Part shown: one piece after another, positions 12,261 through 24,020 of the stretch
Layout: every line of letters begins with the position of its first letter
Numbering within the stretch: the first letter of the stretch is position 1
Assembly (NCBI GenBank): GCA_964059195.1
Contig: CAXKWD010000005.1
Location: 41,989,825-42,053,824 of the forward strand
DNA: 64,000 nt
From: Ectobius pallidus
Lineage: Eukaryota; Arthropoda; Insecta; Blattodea; Ectobiidae
Direction of reading: 5' to 3'
Made by a program: the position numbers and the translations under genes
Notes under the pieces: generated by a model
Seen by the model: the letters and a program-made list of their open reading frames with translations, nothing else
The model's database searches: none
What the model was told of the DNA's origin: nothing

Positions 12261-13317
12261 TCAATAAATAATAAGTACTGTACTTACGAAACTGAAATAT
12301 TTTTCAATTTAAAACTCAATCATAAACTATCAACGACCGTTGTTTCAATGGGTATTTAAAATATGACAAATTACCCAACCAGGTTTAGGGATAATGTTAC
12401 AAAATGTTTAACAAACATGCTTTATCTGTTACAGCTTAAGTTCGAATTTGGTCACTTGGTGAGTTGCCTGGTCTCTTCACCAATTGACTTTCTGATCTGG
12501 CCAAATCGGGATATAAAGGGAGGTTTAAATTTTAATTAGATTTTGTCAGATCAAAACTCTAGCTGACTACGCTACCCCGCCAAGAGTCCAAACTATGTTC
12601 GGAAAATGTTGCAGCAGCTCAGATTTAGCAAACATTATTTATTAAATAATTAACCTACATGGATTAAATCTTTTTAACTGATTTGTTAATACTCACATGT
12701 AGCGTATAAAAATTGTATGATTATATAATTTTCTATGACAGTTTTTCTTCATCCATTTCCTGTTCATGCTTTCCCGGTGGAAACCTGAATTTTCTATACC
12801 AGTGCAGGTAACCTACTGTACTACTTACCGCACAGGTGCATCATTAAGCCTATTTCAAAGCCTGACTCTTTTGATAGGCTAGGCCTATATCTTTATTGGA
12901 AATATGGAATATCATATTTTCTAGTTAGCATTAATATTACGGTCTTACCAGACTTTACTTCCTTTTTATTGCTTATTATTGACTTGCGATACTTTCTCAG
13001 GCAGCTAAAGCCATGCAGTGTAGGTCTTGATATGGTGCGCCTGCGCCGGAATAATCGATATAGCCTATCTATCAAGTTTGCACTCTTGTATTCGACAACA
13101 GCTGTTGTTATCAATTATTTTCAAGTAAGTAGATTTCTATTATCAGGTAAATCATTGTTATAGACAACATTTTATGCTACACACATTGGAGAATCTAGGA
13201 AGTTTTTTTTTCTCGTATTTTCAATTTTTTACTCGATTCTCCAATAGTGCATTTAAGACACATGGAACGCAATACACCGGGTGATTCATTTGGGTATGGA
13301 TAAAATTAAATGTTAAT
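12261..13317. other. Gene-free stretch
   Basis: No gene recognised; A+T-rich. A short 11-bp inverted repeat (13,185-13,195 with 13,235-13,245) is the only structure. Confidence 0.5.
13185..13245. repeat. Small inverted repeat (hairpin)
   Basis: ATTGGAGAATC and its exact complement flank a 39-bp T-rich loop. It could be a MITE end or chance; no flanking duplication seen. Confidence 0.4.
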
Positions 13318-13490
13318 AACCAAGCGAGGTGGCCGAGATGGTAACGTCTTGGACTCCCATTCGGGAGGTCCCAGGTTCAAATCCAGTGGTCGACCAATTT
13401 AACATGGGTTTTTTCATGGTGTCCACAGTCGTAAAGGCAAATGCCGAATTGGATTTTTACATACCATTAATCATCCTTACCATTTCATCC
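13318..13490 (+). mobile_element. tRNA-derived SINE
   Basis: The head has pol III box A-like GGTGGCCGAGATGG and box B-like GGTTCAAATCC about 45 bp apart, as in a tRNA gene. It lacks the perfect stems of a working tRNA and continues into a SINE body with GTAAAGGCAAATGCCGAATTGG. The 3' edge is approximate. Confidence 0.65.
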
Positions 13491-13862
13491 TATATCATAT
13501 CCATTTAAATTAATATCAGTTCAATTGTACTCCATGAAAATATACTCGTACCAATAATAGAAACTAACGACAATCAATAGTTCCATAGCTTACCCTACTG
13601 TATAGACACAAATCCCGAACTCCTGATGCGATCTCGCAGCTAAGAGGAGTGTAAACACAGTTGAATTAAAACAAAATAAAAAGTAAAAGTAATAAATATT
13701 GTAAAAGCCAATAAGATTATAGGACAAATTTCTTGCTGGTTATATTATAGTTAAAAGAGGGGATATTCCATATATGACAATACACAATCCATAACCTGAA
13801 AGTACAAATGAAAATCATAGATGATTAAAATGGATACTAAAAATCAATAGCAGGCAGCTAAA
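13491..13862. other. Gene-free stretch
   Basis: No gene or repeat structure recognised. Confidence 0.4.
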
Positions 13863-13865
13863 TTT

Positions 13866-13960
13866 GAGAGTGTGAAAAGAGTTCAAAGGGAATTTCGACG
13901 TGAGAATGGTGTGCGGATGCAGAAAGGCATCTCTCAAGCGTTCCCCTGCCTGCCAAAACT
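13866..13960 (+). pseudogene. HTH (DUF4817-like) fragment
   Basis: About 20 codons read ESVKRVQREFRRENGVR, which matches the start of the insect DUF4817 helix-turn-helix found in repetitive, transposon-linked proteins. The similarity stops soon after, and no longer frame is open. A scrap only. Confidence 0.45.
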
Positions 13961-14171
13961 GCCAGGGTATGGTATGGTATGGTAAGCTGCATCTTTATTC
14001 TTATATACATATTAAATACATTATCTTTAGAATAAATCCAACGCACGGGCCTAGACGGCCGTTCGTGCTCTTACTATGCACATGACAAAGAAAAAAAAAA
14101 TGTAACACTAATAATACAAAGCAATATAATACGAAAACTTATAATATAGTACTGCTGTACAAAAAGATTAA

Positions 14172-14174
14172 GAA

Positions 14175-14258
<84 letters not shown>

Positions 14259-14262
14259 AAAA
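14172..14262. repeat. (GAAA)n microsatellite
   Basis: About 22 nearly perfect AAAG units. A shorter GGTAT repeat lies at 13,966-13,985. Confidence 0.95.
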
Positions 14263-14332
14263 ATTGTACTAATGACAGAAAAGATATGACAATAATAATA
14301 AAATATAATACATAATAATGCACAGACTAAGA

Positions 14333-15475
14333 CTACTCCCCCTGCCCCTCCCTCCCATCCTTTTCTACCCTGAGCTGTCGGAGTTTAGACATGAATTTCC
14401 CCACCCCTAAGGATAATTTTGTATCACTCAACAGCTCGAATATCGCCAAGTGACCTCTTCTAGAGACAACAAAAGAGTCTGGCAGATATCGTTGCCTAAG
14501 CATCTCAGTGACTCTACATTCAGAGAGGATATGCTGTGCTGTCTCATCCTTGTCACAGAGTGGGCATATTCTGGCTCCTTCTGCATTGACGCGTTTCAGC
14601 GATTTCCAGGCTCCTAGACGAAACCAGGCTAAACCTGTCCTGCTTTCAGCGCTCCCCTCATAGAGATATCTTTCCGTTCCCCAGTTGGTTTTAATCATTG
14701 ATTGGATCTCCAGAGCAACTTTGTCCCCACATTCCCCTTCCGTTATTTGCCTGTCAATATTTCTTAGACGATTCCTGACTTTCCGCCAAACATTTCGTTT
14801 GTTCCTCCTGCCTATTTCGTTTATAAATCCCATGCCTATTTCTTCCAAGCCCCTGCGTATTCTTCCCGCCCACATTATTTGGTCCCTCAATTTAAGTTCT
14901 TCCCTATAACATATTGTCCTGATAAGGGATTGATCGCCATGCATAATCGTCAGGTAGTATTTTAGTGCCTTTATCTTGCAATCTATTGAGACCCTGTGGC
15001 TCCCAAATTCCCTTAAAATGCCACTATTAGCCGTTCCTTTCCCCACCCCCACTATCTGTTTCCAGAAACCACTTTGCACTTGGTTAAGTTTTTCTGTTCG
15101 TTCCCACCCCCAAATCTCTGCCCCGTATGTAATTGTTGATTTGACTACTGCATTATGCACCGTATCTAACAAATTGAGAGAGATTTCCGTATTTTGTTGC
15201 GTATCTTCAGCGTCTCCATAGCTTTTAGCCTACCCCTGTGTTTCGTCACATCGATATGCTTATTCCACTTCCCGTTCATCGTCATTGTCACACCCAAGTA
15301 CACAAAACTTTTCACATTGTCTAGCGTCCTTCCATTGTATGTCCAAGTCTCTAGTTTGCTGTAAACACAGCCGTTCTTGAAAGTCATAGTCTTAGTCTTT
15401 TCGATATTCACCGTCATTCCCCATTCCTTAGCGTATATTTCAAGCTTGTCCAGTGGCTTTAATTTTGTATAGAGT
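14333..15475 (-). pseudogene. LINE ORF2 C-terminal half
   Basis: Minus-strand remnant of a non-LTR retrotransposon polyprotein, 5' truncated at about 15,475. The first part (15,475-15,166) gives the end of the palm and the thumb: YAKEWGMTVNIEKTKTM, then FVYLGVTMTMNGKW. It shifts frame near 15,170 into a 279-codon open frame with ITYGAEIWGW, a long basic region and a zinc-knuckle-like CPLCDKDETAQHILSEC near residues 200-216. The YADD box is lost. The same CPLC...H...C ending occurs in the LINE at 17.9-24.3 kb, so the two belong to the same broad clade. Sequence above 15,475 (a CCGAGATATAAGCG segment) is unrelated. Confidence 0.8.
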
Positions 15476-16388
15476 GGTCCTATCAATAGGACCAATAGTT
15501 TCCGAGATATAAGCGAAAAACCGAAAAAAGGTCCTTCGACGGGCCCCCCCTGCCCCCTGCTCACCTCCTAACAGTGGGGACTTTTAGTATGTTTACCATC
15601 TAACTAGTCCAAACAAAGCCCGAAAGTAAAAAATTGTGTTCCTTCAATTTCCCTCTACACCCACTTTTGAGCATTCATTGACTGGACTATTTAGTTTCTT
15701 GATGAAATTAATATGACTACACCGTTTCGTACGACTTCTGAACCAGAATTTATAATTGGGCCTAATATTTTTTATTACTTCACAGGTGTAAGATTATAGC
15801 AAAACCATCAATTTCAACAAAAGCTGATTATTTTCTTTTTATGGTATTTTGTTACGCTTATACGACAATAATAACATACATAGGCCTGAACAGAATAATT
15901 AAATTTCCTTTATAAAGCCTAACTAAATAAACGGTACAAAATATGTTGCACAAACTTTCTCACATATACATGTTAAGAACTGTATTATTGGGGTTACCAG
16001 AATGTATCATTGTAAAATTAATGAATAACGTCCAGTTAAATAGAATGTTTCATAAGTTATTTTTCTTGTAGCATCTCACATGTTAACTGAATAAATAATG
16101 GCTCCGACTATTCAATAGAACTAGATTTCCTTGGTCAAGTAAATAAATCATAAAAGAGATTTCAAATTAAACAAAATCATTATTATATGACTTAGGTCTG
16201 CTTTAATAATTGCTCCTTTTAAGTGTAGATGTTTTTATGGACCTATAAAATACCTGAATATTTTTCATCATATTTTTAAATTCAGGCTTGTTCGAGAAAA
16301 TATAGTAATCTACATTTAAGCATACTATTGTCTTTTTTAATAGTACTATTATTGTACTATGAGTGTTATTATTATTATTATTATCATC
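15476..16388. other. Gene-free stretch
   Basis: No gene recognised; A+T-rich, with a short TTA run next to the hAT element that follows. Confidence 0.5.
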
Positions 16389-16471
16389 ATCATTACTAGG
16401 GCCCGGATTTGTGTGTAAAAAATTGTTTTTTCCTGATGCGTACATTCCTAAAACAAAGTTTAATATCCAAA

Positions 16472-16755
16472 TCGAGGTTCGACAAACGCAAATTCCAAAT
16501 TTTATTTCACATAAAAACACATATTTTACAAAAAAAGTTATGTGAATAAATATTTTCGATATTTTCTCCATAAATACATATTTTAGTACTTTTCCAGATT
16601 TTTTATGTTTCTTTTTCCTGATGCTCATATCAAGGTCCGACAACCGCAAATTCCAAATTTTATTTTACATGAAAACACATGTTTTACAAAAAAGTTATGT
16701 GAATAAATATTTTTCGATATATTCTCCATAAATAAATATTTTAGAACTTTTCCTC
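16472..16755 (+). repeat. Subterminal 158-bp direct duplication in hAT element
   Basis: Two copies of a ~125-bp segment (CGCAAATTCCAAATTTTATT..., GTTATGTGAATAAATATTTT...) start at 16,472 and 16,630 with about 90% identity by eye. Confidence 0.8.
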
Positions 16756-16804
16756 ATTCTCTTTTAACATTTTACAACAAAAATTTGTATCTCGAAAGAA
16801 TTCA

Positions 16805-17116
16805 ATGCAAATGCTTCACTTGCACTTGCTTATCGGGGAAGAACATAACCCAATCTCAAGTGTCGTGTTGTATTATGCACATCATTTTGAAGCATTTTCA
16901 TCTGTAGTAAGTGAACTGGGCAAAGACGATGCCTGTGCAATTGAGATTGTTCAGAATGTAATATGTGATACTACTTTAAAATGTGACTTGGCTTTCATAT
17001 CGACTAATTTCGGCTTCTTGATTCACTCAATAAAGGAACTAGATACTTCTGTAGATTTATTGAGTAATTCAGTTAAAGAAATACAATATGTTGAAAGGCA
17101 ACTTAACACTATCTGA
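16805..17116 (+). pseudogene. hAT transposase-related relic
   Basis: A 103-codon frame whose middle reads CDLAFISTNFGFLIHSIKELD followed by LLSNSVKEI. This resembles a segment of hAT-type, CGG-binding-protein-like proteins, where a DLxFIxxNFxFLxxxIxxLE motif precedes SxxIVE. Without the DDE and dimerisation domains it cannot act. It supports the hAT assignment given by the ends. Confidence 0.5.
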
Positions 17117-17590
17117 GGTTCGAAAATAGAAGTTCTAAGAACATAATTTAAAGGTATGTTTGAGAAAAATAGTGGCTACCAAACCCTCTGCAAAGTTGCT
17201 CAAGTTTTGGAAGGCCAAAACATAAGTGAACTTTATCGTGTGTGTGTGTTAGTGATATAGACCTATCCCTCTAGAACGTTCCTTTTCTCAATATAAGGCA
17301 CTATTCTCTGATAATAGGCAAGGATTTGTGATCCATAATCTGGAGATGACATTTGTTGTTCACTGCAACTCCAGTCAGCATTTTACATCTGTTGGTCGCG
17401 AGTTTCAATATAATTTGTTCTAGTAAGTTACGAACATTCTGTTTTTTTCTTTCTTCAGAAAAAATATATATTTTTGTAAGTTTTATCACATTTTTTTTAA
17501 TTTTAGCACATATTTTTAACATTTTTAGCACATAAAAGATAAATATTTTTAAGTTTTTTAGCACATAAAAATCCGGGCCCTAATCTTTAC

Positions 17591-18183
17591 TTAGCTTATT
17601 TTGCATGCTTTAACTGCCTGTAGGTCATATCATGTGTTTAGAATGTTTGCGTGTACCAGTAGTCTCTTATAATAATTCACCGGTTTCTACTGTTCAGTGA
17701 TGTCTTCTTTTCTGATATTCAGTTGAAACGATCATAATATTTGGTGACATAGCGGCGAATAATTATAGAAAGTAACTAAGCCCTACAAATCCGCCGTTTG
17801 CCTTTCCGAATGAGGAAAACAAACTAAACAAAAACAACAACAACAACAAAGTCTATTGCCCGGTTACGAGGTTAGATTTGAAGCCAGAACCGCTTGCCTA
17901 TTAGCGTATACCACCTCGTGTGTAGAGATTGGTTTTGGTGTTTACGACTGAGATAAACTGACTGGATTTGAGTTTTAACAATTGAAGCGACCAGACGTGT
18001 TTTCCTTGTGCTGAGGTGGTGCGAGGAATTTGCTGCGTACGCGTCTAGCGTCCGATTACTGTGTTAGTGAACGCGACATGTGCCAGATAGCTTACTTAAT
18101 ATGTAGTGATTTCAGGGGCGGCTAGTAGTGATGTTTCTTTTATGTTTATAATGTAGTGTGATGCTTTTCTCCTCAATACCCAT
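17591..18183 (+). other. 5' leader of LINE (probable)
   Basis: No reading frame. It includes a short AAC run (17,831-17,849). The G+C-richer part from about 17,900 to 18,183, just before an ORF1-like frame, is the likely 5' UTR and internal promoter of the following LINE. Confidence 0.35.
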
Positions 18184-19077
18184 ATGGATCGTAGCCAGTG
18201 ACTGTGGACCGGTGAACATGCCGATGGAACGTTCGCACCTCCCGACCGAAGAGAGTTCCGGGAAGTGACAAAAATACCTGAACTGAGACTACCAGTCAAT
18301 GAGACTCCTAAAAGGGTCTCCAACTTCCCGAACATGGACGCTAATTCCCGTATAACGGAAGTTAATATATTTTTCAACGAGGTCTTGCCCAAAGAAGCAA
18401 AAATTTCAGCTTCACGACTCCAGAAAGTGAAAAATAAATTTCTGGAATGTGCCTTAATAATAGCGAAGCAACATGGTCAAATAAACGAACTGCGAAAAGA
18501 GAATTCAAGGCTACATCAGCAAGTTTTGGACATAACCAAAGAATATTACAGTTTATTGAAGCCAACGTACGCAAGTGTGGCAGTAGTGGCAACATCGAAA
18601 CCCTCACATGAAAAACATCGAAAAAGTAGCAGCCAACAGAAACCATGTTGTGTTTGTCAACTCAAAAGCCAAAAAGTCTGCCGGGAAAACTTAGGAAAAT
18701 AGTCAACCCAATTGAAGGCAGAATTAAAATAAAAAACATTGAAACAACACCTAGATCAGTAACAATAAAAACGACACTGAGGAAGATATAAACAAGATTT
18801 TTTTTTAAATTGAAAATTATATTGAAAAAAAGTGGAACTACCAAAAAAGAAGAGACCTCTGTTAATTCTGTACATCATTCCAACTACTCGAACCAGTGTA
18901 AAGGTAACAAATTTGGCATATCATCAAAATTGTTATCAGGAAATGAACTTAGAACAATTTAAAACAAATTTCTTACTAAGATTCAAAACTGGACCAAAGG
19001 TGAAAATTCAACAGTCAACTATGCAGTTAAGCTAGATAATGGCTGTTACGGAGATGATACAGATGGCAATTAATGAG
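18184..19077 (+). pseudogene. LINE ORF1 (coiled-coil, gag-like)
   Basis: The Met at 18,184 is followed after five codons by a TGA (18,199-18,201), then an open frame to 18,702. It shows a coiled-coil stretch (FLECALIIAKQHGQINELRKEN), PTYASVAVVA and a CCVCQ pair. After a stop the same frame style continues with EGRIKIKNIE and SVTIKTTLRKI, then QEMNLEQFKTNFLLRFKTGP near 18,935-18,995. This order is typical of ORF1 proteins that coat LINE RNA, with coiled coil and then RRM-like or esterase-poor segments. The frame is broken in several places. Confidence 0.6.
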
Positions 19078-19412
19078 CAGGGAGCTAGTAAAAAGTAAAG
19101 TAAAAGTGTTCCCTATTACAGGCCATGGAGGCCCAGAGGGTTCCAGGAGGTTGAGGCTCCCAGATTTTTAGACATCGGCACATGAAGGTGGTAAGGTTGT
19201 CAGCCTTACGCACCGGCCGCCTTTACCTCCAGGATTGCTCCTGGTACTCATTTCTGTTGGAAGCTGAGTCGACCCCAGGGCCATAGTGCCACCAGAAAGA
19301 TTAGGCCAATTGAAAAACTCCAACGACCTCATCGGGGATCGAACCCGCGACCTTCCGGTTTGTAGCGCAGCGCCTCAACCACTACGCTACGGCGTACCCC
19401 AGGGAGCTAGTA
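19078..19412 (-). mobile_element. tRNA-derived SINE (family A) with 13-bp TSD
   Basis: The insert lies at 19,091-19,399. The minus strand begins GGGTACGCCGTAGCGTAGTGG (box A) and has box B GGTTCGATCCC; the rest is the family body. It is flanked by CAGGGAGCTAGTA at 19,078-19,090 and 19,400-19,412, a perfect 13-bp target duplication. A second, plus-strand copy of the same family lies at 34,149-34,447. The clear duplication indicates a fairly recent insertion into the LINE. Confidence 0.92.
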
Positions 19413-19431
19413 CAGTAGATTAAATGTTAGT

Positions 19432-19853
19432 ATCTCATGACTTGTCGGGCGCGGTGGTCTAGAGGTAGCGTGCCCGCCTCTAGATCCGCAGGGCGCGGGA
19501 TCAAACCCGGCCGCGGTCGATGGATTTTTCAGGACGTAAAAATCCTGGGCACGGAGTCCTCCGGGAGGGATTTTAAGCTGGGAGTCCCGTGTCGTAGATT
19601 TACGGCACGTAAAAGAACTCCAAGCCTAAATTAGAGCCTCTGGACAAAATTTCTCGGCCCTTTCACGTCCAAGAAATACTTAGTTTCCAGAGGAGGGTTG
19701 CGAGGCGATGGGCTTGCCACCTGTCCCTCTACCCTCTCTCGGAAAATAAGCATATCAAAATTAGTATAGGTAATGAAACCTCCATTGGAGGCACCTTCGC
19801 CCCATCTGGGGATCATAGGATACCAGATACAGAGATAGAGATCTCATGACTTG
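19432..19853 (+). mobile_element. tRNA-derived SINE (family B) with 13-bp TSD
   Basis: The insert lies at 19,445-19,840. The head reads GCGGTGGTCTAGAGGTAGCG (box A) and GCGGGATCAAACCCGG (box B-like). A ~300-bp unrelated body follows. Perfect flanking copies of ATCTCATGACTTG lie at 19,432-19,444 and 19,841-19,853. It inserted 20 bp from the family-A SINE, both inside the same LINE. Confidence 0.92.
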
Positions 19854-20039
19854 GGTGAGTTTATTTCAAGATTTGTTATCTCGGAAGTGGTTCACATCCT
19901 CACATGTATTTATCCACATTATCATAAACATTAACAGTATCCATCCTCGACCCTTCTAAAAGTCCGTGAGGGAAAATAGCTCAGGATCTACTTACTAGGA
20001 CAACATATGACTGGACCAGAGAGTGGTGATAATTTTTAG

Positions 20040-22346
20040 AATATGATGAACGATCAATGTGCAGTGTTGTTAGAATAAGGGGTTCAGTTTTACATTAATG
20101 AAGGCAATATTAATAGGGCCTTACAATTACTTCACAGAGTTGTGGAAAGAGCGGGGGAAAGGAATGTAAGAAAATATACACACCCCATGATTAATAATTC
20201 ATGGTTTGTTATGGAATGCACTAACACGAGATTACAATTAAGAAGGGCCCACAAAAAATGCAGAAATGTAAGTGATGGAGCAATGACAACGCTTTAAGGA
20301 ATAATTATATCAGTATAAAAAATCAATACAGGAAACTATTAGCAGACAAGAAAGAAAAATTTTATAATAATAATAAACTATTGGTCAGAGAACAACAACA
20401 CAACTGAAATTTGGAAATACCTGGAAAGGTTAAAACAAAACACTAACAGAAATTTAGGGCCGGATGAAGGCACGTGGGTATTTTCACGAATTATTCAAAC
20501 AAAGGAATTCTTGTAACTACCTTACAATCGATTTATTTCCTTGCATGAATTACATAGATGGGATAAATAACATGATTTCAAAAGATAAAATTATTAAGGT
20601 AATTTAAAAAATCCGGAATAACAAAGCGTCCGGTTGGACGGAATTCAGGAACAGTTATGGAAGAGGATGTGCGAGAATCAGGAATGGCTAGAGATTATAA
20701 CTAGATTATTCATTAAGATTAAGTTAACCAACCAGATTCCGGAGATTGGAAAAAAGCTATAGTTGTGTCTATATATAAGAACAGGGGTGATATAAAAAAT
20801 CTAAACAACTTTAAGGGTATTAGTCTATTAACAGCGTTATCTAAAGTCTACACAGGAATCTTAGCAAACAGGTTAACAGAAGTATACAATTTAATTTCAC
20901 CATGGCAAGGAGGATTTAGAAGGGGCAAGCGCACAACAGAATATTTTCATTTTGAATACAAGTATAGACAAATACCTGAGCAGGAAAAGAGGAAAAATTT
21001 ACTGGTGTTTTATTCATCTGGAGAACGATTTCGACACAGTGAACAGGAACCAATTATGGAATAAGTTGAGAATAATAGGGCTAAGCAATCAATTTACAAA
21101 TAATACAACAGCGATCTACGACAACATAGAATTTTGTATAAGAACTAATTTAAATGGTGGTACTACTAGAATGATCAAACAAGAGACTGGAGTAAGGCAA
21201 GGTTGCAACCTTAGCCCACATCTATTCAGCATATTTATTAACGATATTTTTTATGAAGTTATATTAGTTAATCAGCACCTACCGGCTATTATGAATACAC
21301 AAACTTGCTGATGACCTGGCACTTACAGCAATCACTCCGATAGGGCTGCAGTAAAGTATTGACTCAGTCAGCAATTTTTGTAGGGCATGGAGTCTTAATT
21401 GTTAATATTCTGATAACTAATATTCTTGTATGTAAGAACGGCAATAAACTCAGCAAAAAGGAACTAAGGAGGTTAAGTGACGAAGTAATAAATAATGTGA
21501 ATACTACTAAATATCTGGGGTTAACCCTCAATAATAAAGGATCGTGGGATTCACAGACAAAGGCAGCATGTAGCTGTGGCAAAGTAGCCTTTGGAGCGAT
21601 AAATAATTTCTTAAACAAAATACCTTAATTAAGAGTTAAAATGCTAAATATGATTTCCAAAGCATTAGTAGAATCCAAAGTCCTCTTTGGAATTGAGGTA
21701 TGGGGGGGAGGCAATGCTGGAAATATCTAAACATGGTAAGGGCCAGGTTCTGCAAAGAGGTACTGGCCTGGGCATCCCCAGATTCACATCAAATGAGGCG
21801 ACGAGATATGAACTAGGTTTTGACAGAAGCATGGGTACTATCTTAGGTAAGATCTTAAATTTTTTTAGATACATCTATGAGAGAGATAACAATGGCATAG
21901 ATAAAATGTTTTCAATTTCTGCTAAAGGACAATAGCAATAGGATCAGAGTTCACGATATTACGAAACTACTGGATGAGATAGGACTAAAATGGATTTGGA
22001 ACTCAGTTCTGAACAATGATAAAAACACAATAACGCTCACCAAGATCGTTAGCAGAAGATGCAACGATATTCAGAGGCAATAATGAGGGGAAAAAATCCC
22101 TAGTGTTCTATATTAAAATGAAAGAAGGGTGGGGGATGGAAAAGTATGTCTCAGGTTGCTCCAAGAAACAAAGAATGGGTTTGGCATGGTGGCGGGTTGG
22201 AGTATGGAAACTCAGGGGCATAAGTCGAATTTTGAGAAAGGACGCTGTCCTCTATGTCTAAATAGAGAAGACGCTGAACACGTAATTTTAAATTGTCCGG
22301 GAACTGAAATGATCACACAAACATTTTTTAATAAAAAATTGTGACT
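20040..22346 (+). pseudogene. LINE ORF2: linker, RT and zinc-knuckle domain (broken)
   Basis: 20,100-20,290 reads as the endonuclease-RT linker (LQLLHRVVERAGERNVRKY, WFVMECTNTRLQLRRA). The RT follows: LNNFKGISLLTALSKVY (20,805-20,855), WQGGFRRGKRTTEY, then a frame change to FIHLENDFDTVNRNQLWNKL with the first catalytic Asp (about 21,010-21,065), and GVRQGCNLSPHLFSIFINDI (about 21,190-21,245). LADDLAL stands for the YADD box near 21,305-21,325. VNTTKYLGLTLNNKGSW follows near 21,500, and CPLCLNREDAEHVILNC near 22,238-22,290. Several stops and shifts make it inactive. The protein would copy its own RNA into a nicked target. Confidence 0.8.
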
Positions 22347-22622
22347 CCAGTGAGAGAGTGGGCTAAGCCAGAAATAACGAGATATTTTGAGATTTGTGTT
22401 TGGCTTCCTAATGAGAAAAAAATTGAACTTAACACTTGATTTATTTCTTATCAGAATTGACATATCTCAAAGTGTTTACAAAAATTAACTTCATACCACA
22501 GTGCCAACCCTTTATTACCTTCTTAGGTCCTTTTATATCTGCGAAGAAAAAGAATATAATATTACATTGTATTTAACTCTTATAAGTATATTTAATGGTA
22601 CTACTAAAATAATAAACTATAT

Positions 22623-23058
22623 TCCATGGCGCTACATCCCTTGAGGGACTAGGCCTGCCATTTATTTATTTTTATTTATTTATTTCATCCTCTTGATCAT
22701 TACAAAAATTATGTGGGACACGTGAAAAAGAGTGTAGAATACAATTTAAATAAAATACAAATAAAAATGCAGTACAAATTAAATACAACACAAACTAAAA
22801 GCACTAAAATATCCTAAAGCTGCATCATTTACCATAGGTAGACGGCAGGATTGGGGGCATGTGGTCATCATGCCAATACCCAGGTCCGTTATTAATGGCT
22901 TACTGAACCGGAACCATTACTTCTTTATCAGTAGCTCCTCAGTTTGAATCATGAGGCTGAGTGCACCCCGTTCCAGACCTCCCTACCTCGAAAAAATTTA
23001 AAGAGGTACCGGGGATTAAACGCGGGCCTGCAGATCGGTAGCCAGCGTCGCCACCTAT
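22623..23058 (-). mobile_element. tRNA-like SINE within the TIR transposon
   Basis: The minus strand from 23,058 has a tRNA-like head (GGTGGCGACGCTGG, then box B-like GTTTAATCCCC near 23,005), followed by a body that ends in CATGGAATA near 22,623. A TTTA-rich run lies at 22,660-22,690. The edges are approximate and no target duplication was fixed. Confidence 0.5.
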
Positions 23059-23127
23059 AAATCTTACAGTCATGCTGTCTGTATGCATGTGTTCATCCAT
23101 TCATCTGTACGAGATTTTCTGCCCCTT

Positions 23128-23492
23128 TTATCTCAGTATATACCCCAATAATTTTCCTGAATGGCTGTGATTATGCAGGTGGTTGCGAAAAGGCTTACAG
23201 CGTTTCATTAATTTCGAAATCTTACCCTCTAGTTCAAAATCTGATTCATTCCCCTCAGGCAGAGGTCTACTTGTCTGGCTGTGGAAAGACATTTCTTGGA
23301 TATTCCAAATACATCGCAAAATGCCTTACTACTTATCCTAATTTGCTGTCCACGGGAATTATTTACATTATATGTAAATGAAACTTGTCTTCTACTTGAA
23401 GCAGCATTCGCCCTTTTCTTTACGTAAATGTCACTACAGTCTTGCCCATTTAACAGTCCGAAAAAAAGTATTTTGCTCATTATAATCACCAA
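23128..23492 (-). pseudogene. Transposon protein relic (SFTYNV / AFCDVFGIS)
   Basis: Two overlapping minus-strand frames. The first (23,492-23,229) has KKRANAASSRRQVSFTYNV, then QQIRISSKAFCDVFGISKK, a motif order I associate with N-terminal parts of proteins from repeated insect DNA transposons (SFxYxV...VCxxxFLxxxGIS). The second (23,319-23,128) could continue it after a frame slip. No catalytic DDE motif survives. It is probably the transposase of the surrounding element; function not proven. Confidence 0.4.
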
Positions 23493-24020
23493 TCTTATAA
23501 AATTTACTGAAATTGTCTTCTTTCTCAGTGTCCTATAACAGGTGGTAATTACATCACTTCACATTAGCTGCCACAGACAGCTCTCTCATTGCAGTTACAC
23601 CCGAGATCTTGCTGCTTTGCCGCTAATGTATTCTAATCCTAAATTCCTATACACTTTTGCTTTTTTTTTCACTTAGACTCATTTTTCACTCTTTTTTCGA
23701 TTTTTCGCCTCTGTTAGCACAAGTTCTCGACAATCCACCATGATAGCATCAACTGACAAGTGTCTACAATCAGATGTGGCTATCTGCCTTACCGCGCCCT
23801 GCATATCACGTTACTATTGCTTCCGAACTGGCTTAGCCCACTCTCTCACTGGAGAAACGCTTTTCCCTTAATTTATGAAAATTGTCTTTCAAGAATAGGT
23901 AGTGAAGGAACCCACACAAACCATTAATATTAGGTGTACAATTAGAAGAGTATATGTACTACAGAGAGGTGACAATAACTCAAATTTGATTTTTTTTTAC
24001 TTAGCCCACTCTCTCACTGG

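Larger units (their letters stand above)
16397..17582 (+). mobile_element. hAT-like DNA transposon, internally deleted
   Basis: Starts TAGGGCCCGGATTT and ends with its exact inverted form AAATCCGGGCCCTA. The flanks are ATCATTAC (16,389-16,396) and ATCTTTAC (17,583-17,590), an 8-bp target duplication with one mismatch, as hAT elements make. The right end repeats TTTTAGCACATA several times (about 17,500-17,570), and the left end holds a 158-bp direct duplication; such subterminal repeats commonly bind hAT transposase. Inside is a relic reading frame (16,805-17,116). At 1.19 kb it is too short to be autonomous. Confidence 0.8.
22347..24020 (-). mobile_element. TIR DNA transposon inside the LINE
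   Basis: Left end CCAGTGAGAGAGTGGGCTAAG (22,347-22,367, written in two parts: CCAGTGAGAGAG + TGGGCTAAG) is exactly inverted at 24,000-24,020. A further exact 27-bp inverted match to the left end (22,345-22,371) lies internally at 23,828-23,854, so the right end is duplicated. LINE coding sequence resumes right after 24,020, which fixes the insert. I could not find a convincing target duplication (GTGACTC against GGTGCCAC is weak). The superfamily is not assigned. It carries a gene relic (23,128-23,492) and a SINE (22,623-23,058). Confidence 0.75.

Noticed and set aside
13318..13400. Possible genuine tRNA gene
   Set aside because: Box A and B are present but the stems are imperfect and a SINE body follows. 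The same holds for 19,300-19,399, 19,445-19,520, 34,149-34,230, 61,330-61,375 and 63,710-63,783.
22347..24020. hAT assignment for the TIR transposon from GTGACTC/GGTGCCAC flanks
   Set aside because: Only 5 of 8 bases agree; not enough to call a target duplication.
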